Source of the DNA: Ardenticatenales bacterium
GTDB taxonomy: Bacteria > Chloroflexota > Anaerolineae > Epilineales > Epilineaceae
Length of the DNA: 64,000 nucleotides
Assembly (NCBI GenBank): GCA_020853525.1
Contig: JADYYS010000011.1
Location: 32,856-96,855, forward strand
Direction of reading: 5' to 3'
Shown: positions 52,712 through 59,663 of the stretch, piece after piece
How positions within the stretch are numbered: the first letter of the stretch is position 1
Layout: the number at the start of each line of letters is the position of its first letter
Position numbers and translations under genes: made by a program
Notes under the pieces: model-generated
Database searches by the model: none
What the model was told of the DNA's origin: nothing
Seen by the model: the letters and a program-made list of their open reading frames with translations, nothing else

Positions 52712-53120
52712 GCTCAAGACCCGGCGCACCGACGCCAGCGTGGCGGACTTCCTGGCCGCGATCCCGGACGAGGGTCGGCGCGCCGACTGCCGGGCCGTTG
52801 CCGACCTCATGGCCGGCGTCACCGGCGCCGAGGCCGAGATGTGGGGGCCGGCCATCGTCGGCTTCGGCCGCTACCACTATCGCTACGCCAGCGGCCGCGA
52901 GGGCGATTGGTTCCTGGCCGGCTTCTCGCCCCGCAAGCAGAACCTGACGCTCTACCTCATGTCCGGCTACGACGATCACGAAGCGCTGATGGCCCGCCTC
53001 GGCAAGCACACGATCGGCAAGTCCTGCCTGTACGTCAAGCGGTTGTCCGACATCGACCTCGACGTGCTTCGCGAGCTCGTAACGGCGTCCGTGGCGCACA
53101 TGCGGGCGACGAACCCGTAA
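52704..53120 (+). CDS. DUF1801 domain protein
   Basis: 138 residues. V-A-D-F-L-A-A-I-P-D, M-W-G-P-A-I-V-G-F-G-R-Y-H-Y-R-Y-A-S-G-R-E-G-D, F-L-A-G-F-S-P-R-K-Q-N-L-T-L-Y, and G-K-S-C-L-Y-V-K-R-L match DUF1801 (YdhG/YjbR-like fold). The family is small, cytoplasmic and of unknown function. It overlaps the TMEM175 gene by eight bases; the pairing gives no clear hint. Confidence 0.87.
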   Translation: MAELKTRRTDASVADFLAAIPDEGRRADCRAVADLMAGVTGAEAEMWGPAIVGFGRYHYRYASGREGDWFLAGFSPRKQNLTLYLMSGYDDHEALMARLGKHTIGKSCLYVKRLSDIDLDVLRELVTASVAHMRATNP

Positions 53121-53186
53121 CGATCACCGGCCCGTCCGCCCCGCCAAGATGCCCGCACCCGGCCGGACGACATGACATCCCATCGC

Positions 53187-53212
53187 GTAGGGGCGATGCG
53201 AACGCGTCGCCC
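53187..53212. repeat. GTAGGGGC-family palindromic repeat
   Basis: GTAGGGGCGATGCG, AA, CGCGTCGCCC: ten-base arms with one wobble. It lies in the gap between the DUF1801 gene and the convergent repeat-protein gene, where it could end both transcripts. The rest of the gap (53121-53242) shows no gene. Confidence 0.8.
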
Positions 53213-53242
53213 GCAGGCCCCGCGCCCCACCCCACCGTCCCA

Positions 53243-54283
53243 TCACCGCAAACCCACCGGCATCCACACATCCCACGCCAGCCGTTCACGCGGCGCTCCG
53301 AGTCCCCCGCCCCCGTCCCCACCGCCGGCCACGTAGTGCCCGATCAAACTGCCGCACGCCCCAGACACCCAGACATCCTCGCTCGCCACCAGCGAAACAC
53401 CCGTGAACGACACCTCATCGTCGCTGCAGCGCGTCGCCGGCGCAGCGGACGGCACCCACACGCCATTGCGGAATCGCAGGATGCCGGCTCCGACGGCCCA
53501 CCCGTCCGTGGACGACACCATGCGCACGTCCGCCACCAGCCCGTGCGCCGGGCCGGGGACGACCCGCCACTCCGTCCCGTCGTAGCGCAGCAGCGACCTC
53601 CCCGACGCGATCCAGCCGTCCGTCGCCGATGCCATGCTTACGGCCGTAAGGACCTTGCTCTCTGTCCCCTCCCCTGCCCGCGTCGCGACGGCGGACCACG
53701 ACGTCCCGTCGAAGTGCAGGATGTCGCCCTCTTGGCCCACCGCCCAGCCGTCTGACGCGGTCACCATGTCGACGCCGATGAGCATCCCCTCCGCCGGGCC
53801 GGGCATGGCACGCCAGGCCGCACCATCGAAGCGCATCATCGCGCCCGACGACCCGACGATCCAGCCATCCGTCGCGGACACCATGTCGATCGCGAAGAGT
53901 GTGCGCCGTGTGCCAGAGAACGGGTTTCGCACCGACAACCACTCCGTTCCGTCGAAGCGCAGAACGACGCCATCGCTCCCCACCGCCCAGCCATCGCTCG
54001 ACGATACCATGTCTACGGCCCGCAGGCTGGACGCCGGATGGGGAACGATCACGCGTGACCACGTTCCATTCGCGTAACGGAGTACGCCGCCGTGGCCCAC
54101 CGCCCAGCCGTCCGTCGACGACAACATGTCGATGTCGGCCAGCCAGTGACCTACCCAGGCGGTCGGCAACTCAGCGAGCGTCCACCGGCCGTCATCGGCC
54201 ACCCGCGCCGACTCGACACTCCGCGGCTGGACGCTGCCCGCGACGACGAGCGCGCTGGCGATTATGATCAGACGCGCCTTCAT
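53243..54283 (-). CDS. Secreted D-G-W-A-V-G repeat propeller protein
   Basis: About 346 residues from ATG 54283, which starts a signal peptide (M-K-A-R-L-I-I-I-A-S-A-L-V-V-A-G). The frame is open to ATG 54361, which overlaps the hepT stop as ATGA and would add an Arg-rich n-region; coupling with the toxin gene cannot be excluded. The body has seven repeats of about 40 residues, each with M-V-S-S-x-D-G-W-A-V-G, then a L-R-F-D-G-T-x-W strand. This is the Asp-box/YCF48-like propeller layout. The end W-D-V-W-M-P-V-G-L-R recalls the V-Y-L-P motif of exported Chloroflexota proteins. Two cysteines near 285 and 310 may form a disulfide. Role unknown; surface location likely. Confidence 0.72.
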   Translation of the reverse strand: MKARLIIIASALVVAGSVQPRSVESARVADDGRWTLAELPTAWVGHWLADIDMLSSTDGWAVGHGGVLRYANGTWSRVIVPHPASSLRAVDMVSSSDGWAVGSDGVVLRFDGTEWLSVRNPFSGTRRTLFAIDMVSATDGWIVGSSGAMMRFDGAAWRAMPGPAEGMLIGVDMVTASDGWAVGQEGDILHFDGTSWSAVATRAGEGTESKVLTAVSMASATDGWIASGRSLLRYDGTEWRVVPGPAHGLVADVRMVSSTDGWAVGAGILRFRNGVWVPSAAPATRCSDDEVSFTGVSLVASEDVWVSGACGSLIGHYVAGGGDGGGGLGAPRERLAWDVWMPVGLR

Positions 54284-54357
54284 GCGCCGCCAATACGTCG
54301 CGTCGACCCATCGAGTTGGCCGGCGGCGCCGTTCTCGATCCAGCTTCGACCGGCCGT

Positions 54358-54786
54358 TCATAGGCTTTCCGCCACGTACAGCCCGATCGCATCGACAAAC
54401 GCCTCGAGGTCATCGACGTGCTCTCGGGCATAGCCCAACACGCGCCACATGTCGATGTCCCAGTACTGATGCACCAGGACGTTGCGGAACCGCATCATCG
54501 CCCGCAGCTTGGCCGCCAGATCGACCTCGAGAATGTCTGCCGCGACCAACTCATCGATGCATGCAACATAGCTGTCCGGCGCACGCTGCAGCGCGCGGGC
54601 GGATACGTGGGTACACATCGCCGCCGCCGACTCGATCGCCACCAACAGCACATGAGCCAGCGCATATTGCGTGCGTTCATCCGCCATGAACGCATCGTCG
54701 TTCATCGCGGCCATTCCGCGCGCCAACTCCACGTGTCGCCGAACATCGAGCGCCCGCGCACGGAGGAAATCGGGGTCAAGCCTCAT
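54358..54786 (-). CDS. hepT: HepT-type toxin (DUF86 RNase)
   Basis: 142 residues, all-helical HEPN fold. The HEPN catalytic motif R-x4-H-x-Y is present as R-N-V-L-V-H-Q-Y. HepT proteins are the toxin half of HepT/MntA (type VII) systems; they cleave RNA and are silenced when the partner adds AMP groups to the Tyr of this motif. Start ATG 54786 overlaps the stop of the MntA gene (ATGA), so antitoxin comes first and the pair is co-translated. The stop overlaps ATG 54361 of the following frame. Confidence 0.88.
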   Translation of the reverse strand: MRLDPDFLRARALDVRRHVELARGMAAMNDDAFMADERTQYALAHVLLVAIESAAAMCTHVSARALQRAPDSYVACIDELVAADILEVDLAAKLRAMMRFRNVLVHQYWDIDMWRVLGYAREHVDDLEAFVDAIGLYVAESL

Positions 54787-55232
54787 TCAACCCCCAGCGC
54801 CTCGCGGGTCATTCGACGTCGATGCACCTCGAACTCACAGCGCGCCACCGCGGTTCGCTCGAGGTCGCCGTCAAGCCGATCGCGATCAGGGGCGCATAGG
54901 AGCACGCCGCGGAACGCGCCGGCGCGAAACGCAATCGGCGCCCCGTCGAGCGGCTGGACATCGACGGGCAGACCCACCGCACGGCTGAGCTTGTCGGCGA
55001 GGTGAAACGTCCAGTCCAGTGACGCCGATGGACGGTCATCGCCCGCCTCGCCGCGGCGCGCGACGGCGACGTCGATGTCGCGGAACGCCAAGCCCGCGAC
55101 GGACGAGCCATGGGCCCATGCGTAGGCCACGTCTTGGCGATTGGACAGCATCGCCGCAAGGCGCGCCAGAATCGTCGTGCGCATGTCAGGCGTCAACGGG
55201 GGGAAGACGGGGGATTCCTTCAAGCCAATCAT
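54783..55232 (-). CDS. mntA: MntA-type antitoxin (nucleotidyltransferase)
   Basis: 149 residues; ATG 55184 is an alternative start. It has the nucleotidyltransferase motif H-G-S-S-V-A-G-L-A-F-R-D-I-D-V-A-V, the shorter GS-x8-D-x-D spacing seen in part of this family (the lone MNT protein at 17682 has GS-x10). V-D-V-Q-P-L-D supplies the third Asp. It should AMPylate and neutralise the HepT partner. It is the first gene of the pair. Confidence 0.85.
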   Translation of the reverse strand: MIGLKESPVFPPLTPDMRTTILARLAAMLSNRQDVAYAWAHGSSVAGLAFRDIDVAVARRGEAGDDRPSASLDWTFHLADKLSRAVGLPVDVQPLDGAPIAFRAGAFRGVLLCAPDRDRLDGDLERTAVARCEFEVHRRRMTREALGVE

Positions 55233-55338
55233 TGCTGCGAATAGTAGTCCGTTTCAGCCACGCCCGCCTCCTTGCGGTCGGGTGTTCGTGACCCGTCCGC
55301 CGGTTCGGACCGGGCGGTTCCTCGCGTGGCGGGCGTGA

Positions 55339-55358
55339 GGGCGCACAGCCGTGCGCCC
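55339..55358. repeat. Short palindrome before the cytochrome block
   Basis: GGGCGCAC, AGCC, GTGCGCCC: perfect eight-base arms, ending 11 bases before the stop of the last cytochrome gene of the block. It belongs by look to the GTAGGGGC family (here GTGAGGGCGCAC) and may terminate the cytochrome transcript. Confidence 0.6.
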
Positions 55359-55368
55359 CCGCCGGCGG

Positions 55369-56904
55369 CTACAACGTCTTCAAATACTCGATCAGCGCAT
55401 CCACCTCGGCCGCCCCAAGATCCGTCCCGTACGCATGCCCCCCCTTCCCGTTCCCCCGCCGCCGCGTGTCGAACAGCGTCCCGACGCGCTTCAGCTCGGC
55501 GCAGCCGTCCTTCAGCCGGGCGTTGGCGTCGGCGCAGCTCGACATGAAGCCGACGTTCACCGGATCGTAGACGTCGAAGCCGCGGTAGAAGTCCGCCGGG
55601 CGGTTCGCCTCCGGGCGGAGCAGGGCACGCAGGTTCGGCACGGCGCCGTTGTGGAGGTAGGGCGCGCGCAGCCAGACGCCGTCCAGCGGCTGGGCGACGT
55701 AGCCGTCGCGGAAGACCATGTCCTTGCGGGTGATGCCGAAGCTTGCCACCTTGGCGTTCGCGGCGTCGGCCGCCGCCTGGCTCCACGTGTCCAGCCGCTC
55801 GCGGTCCGTGCCGATCTCGTCGATCACGACGACCTTCCCGTAGTACGTGCCGCCCGCCTCGTGGCACGACGCGCACTCCGCTTCGTAGATCGGCCGGCCC
55901 CGCGCAGCCAGCGCGGCGTCGATGTCGTAGGCGTCGCGCGTGTCCGGATCGTCGGGGTACGGCGGCGGCGGCACCTGCTGGAGCCACGCGTCGATGTCCT
56001 CCGCCAAGGAGACGTTCGCGGCCGTCGGCGGCATGCCGAGCTCGAGCGCCGAGTCGATGATCACCGCCCGCGAGGATTCCGTCTCGCCGGCCCAGTTCAT
56101 CGAGTGATCCTGGCGGATGCCGAGGTTCCAGACGGACGGGAAGTCGGCGTTGCCGATCGTGTCGTCCACCGGCATCTCGGTCATGAAGTACTTCGTCAGG
56201 TTCATCGGATCGTCGCGGCCGGGGCCCCACTCCGTCCAGCCGGGCAGGTTCATCCAGTCGAAGTCCGCGTCGCGCGCAGTCAGGCGGTCGCGTGTGATCG
56301 GGATGATCAGGTAGCGGTAGAGGAGCTTGTCGATCACGTCGAGCTCGACGACGGGCTCGATCTCGGCGAGGATCTCGTCGGCGTTGAAGCGCGGGTCCTT
56401 GGAGGCCTTCGAGATGAAGCGGATGTACGCCTGCAGCCGCGCCGTGTGGTTCGGCCCGGTGGCGATGAACATCCGCTCGGCGTCCTCCTCGGTGCGGACC
56501 ATCGAGGTGTGGCATAGCGCGCAGTTGTTCGTGATCCGCGGGAAGCCCATCGTCTTCTTGCTGAAGCCCACCGGCGTCTCCTCGCCGGGCTCCCACGGGA
56601 AGCCGAACGAGGCGTAGCCGCCCGGCCCGGGCAGCAGGTCCGGGAAGACGCGCGGCAACACGAGCCAGACGTAGTACGGGATCCCGTAGTCCTCCTCGGA
56701 ACCCAGCGAGCCGTACTTGAAGCGCATCGCCGGATCGTCCGTGATCCGCGCCGGCTGCGGCACGACGCGGAAGCCCTTGTACCAGGCGATGTAGCCGAGC
56801 AGCACGGCGACGATCGCCACGATCGCCAGGCAGCGCTTGCCGGCGGGGGTCTTGAACCAGCGCTTCCAGGTACGGATGTCGCGGAGATCGTGCTCAGGAT
56901 CCAT
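55369..56904 (-). CDS. Di-haem c-type cytochrome, RoxA/cytochrome-peroxidase-like
   Basis: 511 residues from ATG 56904; the frame upstream is only translated repeat DNA. One N-terminal membrane anchor (about 25-43) keeps the protein on the outer face. Haem motifs are N-N-C-A-L-C-H and A-E-C-A-S-C-H. Near the end comes G-V-W-L-R-A-P-Y-L-H-N-G-A-V-P-N-L-R-A-L-L, the long signature shared by RoxA-type rubber oxygenases and related di-haem peroxidases, and a C-terminal E-V-D-A-L-I-E-Y-L-K-T-L helix. It could be a peroxidase, an oxygenase, or an electron carrier; none can be chosen from sequence. It is paralogous to the next gene upstream, at roughly equal length. A 145-bp repeat separates the two. 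Confidence 0.82.
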   Translation of the reverse strand: MDPEHDLRDIRTWKRWFKTPAGKRCLAIVAIVAVLLGYIAWYKGFRVVPQPARITDDPAMRFKYGSLGSEEDYGIPYYVWLVLPRVFPDLLPGPGGYASFGFPWEPGEETPVGFSKKTMGFPRITNNCALCHTSMVRTEEDAERMFIATGPNHTARLQAYIRFISKASKDPRFNADEILAEIEPVVELDVIDKLLYRYLIIPITRDRLTARDADFDWMNLPGWTEWGPGRDDPMNLTKYFMTEMPVDDTIGNADFPSVWNLGIRQDHSMNWAGETESSRAVIIDSALELGMPPTAANVSLAEDIDAWLQQVPPPPYPDDPDTRDAYDIDAALAARGRPIYEAECASCHEAGGTYYGKVVVIDEIGTDRERLDTWSQAAADAANAKVASFGITRKDMVFRDGYVAQPLDGVWLRAPYLHNGAVPNLRALLRPEANRPADFYRGFDVYDPVNVGFMSSCADANARLKDGCAELKRVGTLFDTRRRGNGKGGHAYGTDLGAAEVDALIEYLKTL

Positions 56905-56945
56905 GGGATCCGCCTTTCGTGGCGCCGAATCGGACTGTAAACCGA

Positions 56946-57090
56946 ACCGGCAGCTGAAGCTGGCCGGCTGGAGGCGTCCCTGACGGGTCGCCATGGTGCC
57001 CGCCTTCGCGGGCACCCCGAAGTTTGGAAGCGCCTGCGAAGGCGGGCGCAATGGCCGAAGGCCACCAGCCGGCCGGCTTCAGCCGCCGGT
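56946..57090. repeat. Composite dispersed repeat with inverted arms
   Basis: The left arm ACCGGCAGCTGAAGCTGGCC (56946) and the right arm ending GGCCGGCTTCAGCCGCCGGT (57090) are near-inverted copies. Two further hairpins lie between (GGTGCCCGCC/GGCGGGCGC type and TGGCCGAAGGCCA). The stretch 56995-57090 matches the reverse complement of 63906-64000 with about ten differences. It fills most of the gap 56905-57121, which has no gene. Confidence 0.85.
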
Positions 57091-57121
57091 TCTTTCCGTG
57101 GCCACCCTCTGCAAACACACC

Positions 57122-58669
57122 CTAGAACCGCTTCAGGTGCTCGACGAGCGCGTCCTTCTCCGCATCCGTCAGCGCCGTCCCGTATGCCGCCCCCTCGTGC
57201 CCGCCGTTGCCGTTGCCGGGCAGCGCGACGTCGTAGCGGAAGAAGCGGCGGGACGGGCCGTAGTCGGCCACGGTGAACACGAAGCCGACCTGCGCCGGGT
57301 CGTAGACGTCGTTGCCGCGGTAGAACGCCGCCGGGCGGTTCTCTTGCGGCTCGAGCAGGAGGCGCAGCGTCGGCACGGAGCCGTTGTGCAGGTAGGGCGC
57401 GCGGAGCCAGACGCCGTCGAGCGGCATGTTCGCGTAGCCGTTCGTCTTGCGGAAGTGCTTGAAGCGGTGCTCCTCGTAGCCCGTGTAGAGCGTGTTCTGG
57501 TTCGCGCTCAGCTCGAGCGTGTACGAGTCCAGACGGTGGCGGTCCGTGCCGATCCGGTCGATTCCGACGACCTGCCCGACGTACCGTCCGGTGAAGTCGG
57601 AACCGCTCGCGCCATGACAGTCGGCGCACAGGCGGGCGTAGATCGGCGCGCCCCTGGCGGCCAGCGCCGCGTCGACGGCATAGGGGTACGGCGGCTGTTT
57701 CAGCGTGCCGATCCAGCGTTCGATCCGGTCCATCGACGTGCCCTCGAGCGTCGGCGGCGTCGCGCCGGCGCCGAGCGCGGCGCTGCGGTTGCGTTCGGCC
57801 ACGGACGTGTTGTTGCCGTCCCAGTGCAGCTGCATCCCTTCGCGCGCCGCCTGGTTCCAGATGGACGGGAAGTCGGCCGTGCCGGTCTTCTCGCGCGCGG
57901 GCAGCGCGTCCGTCGGGAATCCAAAGAGGACCTTGGCGGCATTGAACGTGTCCACCCGCCCCGGCCCCCACTCCGGCTGCTCGTCGAAGATCCGCAGCCG
58001 GTCCTTCACCATGAGCGTGCGCTCGCGGAACCAGTAGATGCCGATGAACCGCAACAGGAACGTGTCGAGCGCGTCGTAGCCGCGGCCGCGTCCCGCTTCC
58101 TCGCGCACTGCGATCTGCCGCAGGATCCGGTCGGGGGTGAAGCGGCGGTCCGGTGCGGCCTCGAGGAAGAACCGCATGAACGCCCGGAAGTCGAACGTGT
58201 TCGCCGGCATGCCGACATGGACGGTCGGCTTGGCGTCCGGCGCGTCCCGCACCGTGCCGGTGTGGCAGACGGCACAGTTCAGCCAGACCCGATCGAAGCC
58301 CATCACCCGGCGCACCGTCGTCCCGACCGGCAGGTCGTGGCCGTCCTCGTAGACCATCCCGATCGACGCGTAGCCGCCGGCCGGCGGCAGCTTGTCGGCG
58401 AACAGCTCGGGCAGCGCGTGCCACATGTTCACCGGCACCCCGAAGACGTGCTCGCTGCCGATCGAGCCGTACTTGAAGTGTTCGACATCGTCCGCGAACC
58501 GTGCGGGCGCCGGCGCGCCGAGGTAGCGCACCCCCAGGTAGAGCGCGGCGAGCACGACGGCGGCCACGGTGAACTGCTTGGCGGTGCGCGTGCGAAACCA
58601 GGCGATCAGGCGTCGCCGGGCGACAACAAAGGGGGACGGGGGGTCGGGATCGGCGTCGGGCTCAGCCAT
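57122..58669 (-). CDS. Di-haem c-type cytochrome, RoxA/cytochrome-peroxidase-like
   Basis: 515 residues. Membrane anchor about 30-50. Haem motifs are L-N-C-A-V-C-H and A-D-C-H within L-C-A-D-C-H-G-A. Y-G-S-I-G-S-E-H, G-Y-A-S-I-G-M, and V-W-L-R-A-P-Y-L-H-N-G-S-V-P-T-L are shared with the downstream paralogue, as is E-N-R-P-A-A-F-Y-R-G-N-D-V-Y-D-P. The two differ enough that they are likely separate functional units and not a recent duplicate. ATG 58669 lies 21 bases after the preceding stop, so it is in the same operon as the unknown protein upstream. Confidence 0.82.
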   Translation of the reverse strand: MAEPDADPDPPSPFVVARRRLIAWFRTRTAKQFTVAAVVLAALYLGVRYLGAPAPARFADDVEHFKYGSIGSEHVFGVPVNMWHALPELFADKLPPAGGYASIGMVYEDGHDLPVGTTVRRVMGFDRVWLNCAVCHTGTVRDAPDAKPTVHVGMPANTFDFRAFMRFFLEAAPDRRFTPDRILRQIAVREEAGRGRGYDALDTFLLRFIGIYWFRERTLMVKDRLRIFDEQPEWGPGRVDTFNAAKVLFGFPTDALPAREKTGTADFPSIWNQAAREGMQLHWDGNNTSVAERNRSAALGAGATPPTLEGTSMDRIERWIGTLKQPPYPYAVDAALAARGAPIYARLCADCHGASGSDFTGRYVGQVVGIDRIGTDRHRLDSYTLELSANQNTLYTGYEEHRFKHFRKTNGYANMPLDGVWLRAPYLHNGSVPTLRLLLEPQENRPAAFYRGNDVYDPAQVGFVFTVADYGPSRRFFRYDVALPGNGNGGHEGAAYGTALTDAEKDALVEHLKRF

Positions 58670-58690
58670 GGCACGGTCCTCCGGTGGGGT

Positions 58691-59608
58691 TCACTCGCGC
58701 GCCTGCATGCCGGTATCGCAATCCTCCGCCGGCGGCGCGGACGATGATTCGGCCGCCCGCGCGGCGTCCGCGCTCACGAGCGTGAAGTTCAGCGCGAAGA
58801 TCCGGCGAAGGTAGGCACGGCCGAGGTAGAAGCCGGGCCGGACCATCCGGATCTCGTCCCGCACCGCCAGCCCGTCCCGCCCGGCCAGCGCGTCCGGATT
58901 GGCGACATACCCCGGCAGCGCGTCCGTGAAGGCGTAGTCGATGACGATCGACTCCCGCCGTCCGTCCAGGAGGCTCTGGCCGCAGTGGAGCCTGGCCGGG
59001 AAGAGCAGCCACGCGTCCCGCACGCCGTCCTGCATCGTCATCAGTGCGGACGTGTCGATCCCGAGGAGCCGGGCGAGGCCGTCGACGTCCTCGATCCGGT
59101 TGCGGAGGAGCCGCTCGTCGCGGTAGAAGACCTTGCCCTTCCATAGGAAGCGGCCGAGGTGCTCGATCCGGTTGATCTTGGCGTCCGCGGCCGTGCCCAG
59201 GAGCGGCGCGCCGAGGATCTCGGCCAGGCGCGTGCCGCCGTCGTCGCCGCGCGCGAAGAACAGGTCGCCGTCGAACGCGCCGTCCGGGATCGGGCCGGCG
59301 GACAGGCGGGCGTAGATCTGATCGACCTGTTCCTGGCTGGCGTGCTTGATGTTGGCAGGCGTGATCCTGGCGATCTCCGCATCCGTGAGCGGCAACTCGT
59401 GCTCCAGGCGCGCGAAGTCGACCGGCTTGCAGTCCGGGTCGGACGACGCGCAGATCGGACCGTAGCCGACGCGCGGCGGCGGGCCGAAACGCAGGTTCCA
59501 GGCAAACGCCAGCACGGCGACGATCGCCCCGGCGAGGGCGAAGCGCACCCACGGCCGGCGCCACACGCCGGCGAGCCACGAACGCGCGCGCGTCATGAAG
59601 TCGGCCAT
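58691..59608 (-). CDS. Conserved membrane-anchored protein of the cytochrome block, function unknown
   Basis: 305 residues. A basic N-terminus and one membrane helix (about 21-40) are followed by a soluble domain outside the cytoplasm. No haem motif is present. Recognisable strings are Y-A-R-L-S-A-G-P-I-P-D-G-A-F-D-G, F-L-W-K-G-K-V-F, and near the end F-T-D-A-L-P-G-Y and V-R-P-G-F-Y-L-G-R-A-Y. They suggest a beta-rich fold with a ligand pocket, but I do not recognise the family for certain. Its four cysteines could make disulfides. It lies between two di-haem genes, 55 bases after the large one and 21 before the next, so it likely works with them. Confidence 0.7.
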   Translation of the reverse strand: MADFMTRARSWLAGVWRRPWVRFALAGAIVAVLAFAWNLRFGPPPRVGYGPICASSDPDCKPVDFARLEHELPLTDAEIARITPANIKHASQEQVDQIYARLSAGPIPDGAFDGDLFFARGDDGGTRLAEILGAPLLGTAADAKINRIEHLGRFLWKGKVFYRDERLLRNRIEDVDGLARLLGIDTSALMTMQDGVRDAWLLFPARLHCGQSLLDGRRESIVIDYAFTDALPGYVANPDALAGRDGLAVRDEIRMVRPGFYLGRAYLRRIFALNFTLVSADAARAAESSSAPPAEDCDTGMQARE

Positions 59609-59663
59609 GGGATGCCTCCTGGGGGTCGGATCGGTGTGTGCCGAGGGCGTCCGGCGGCCCGCT

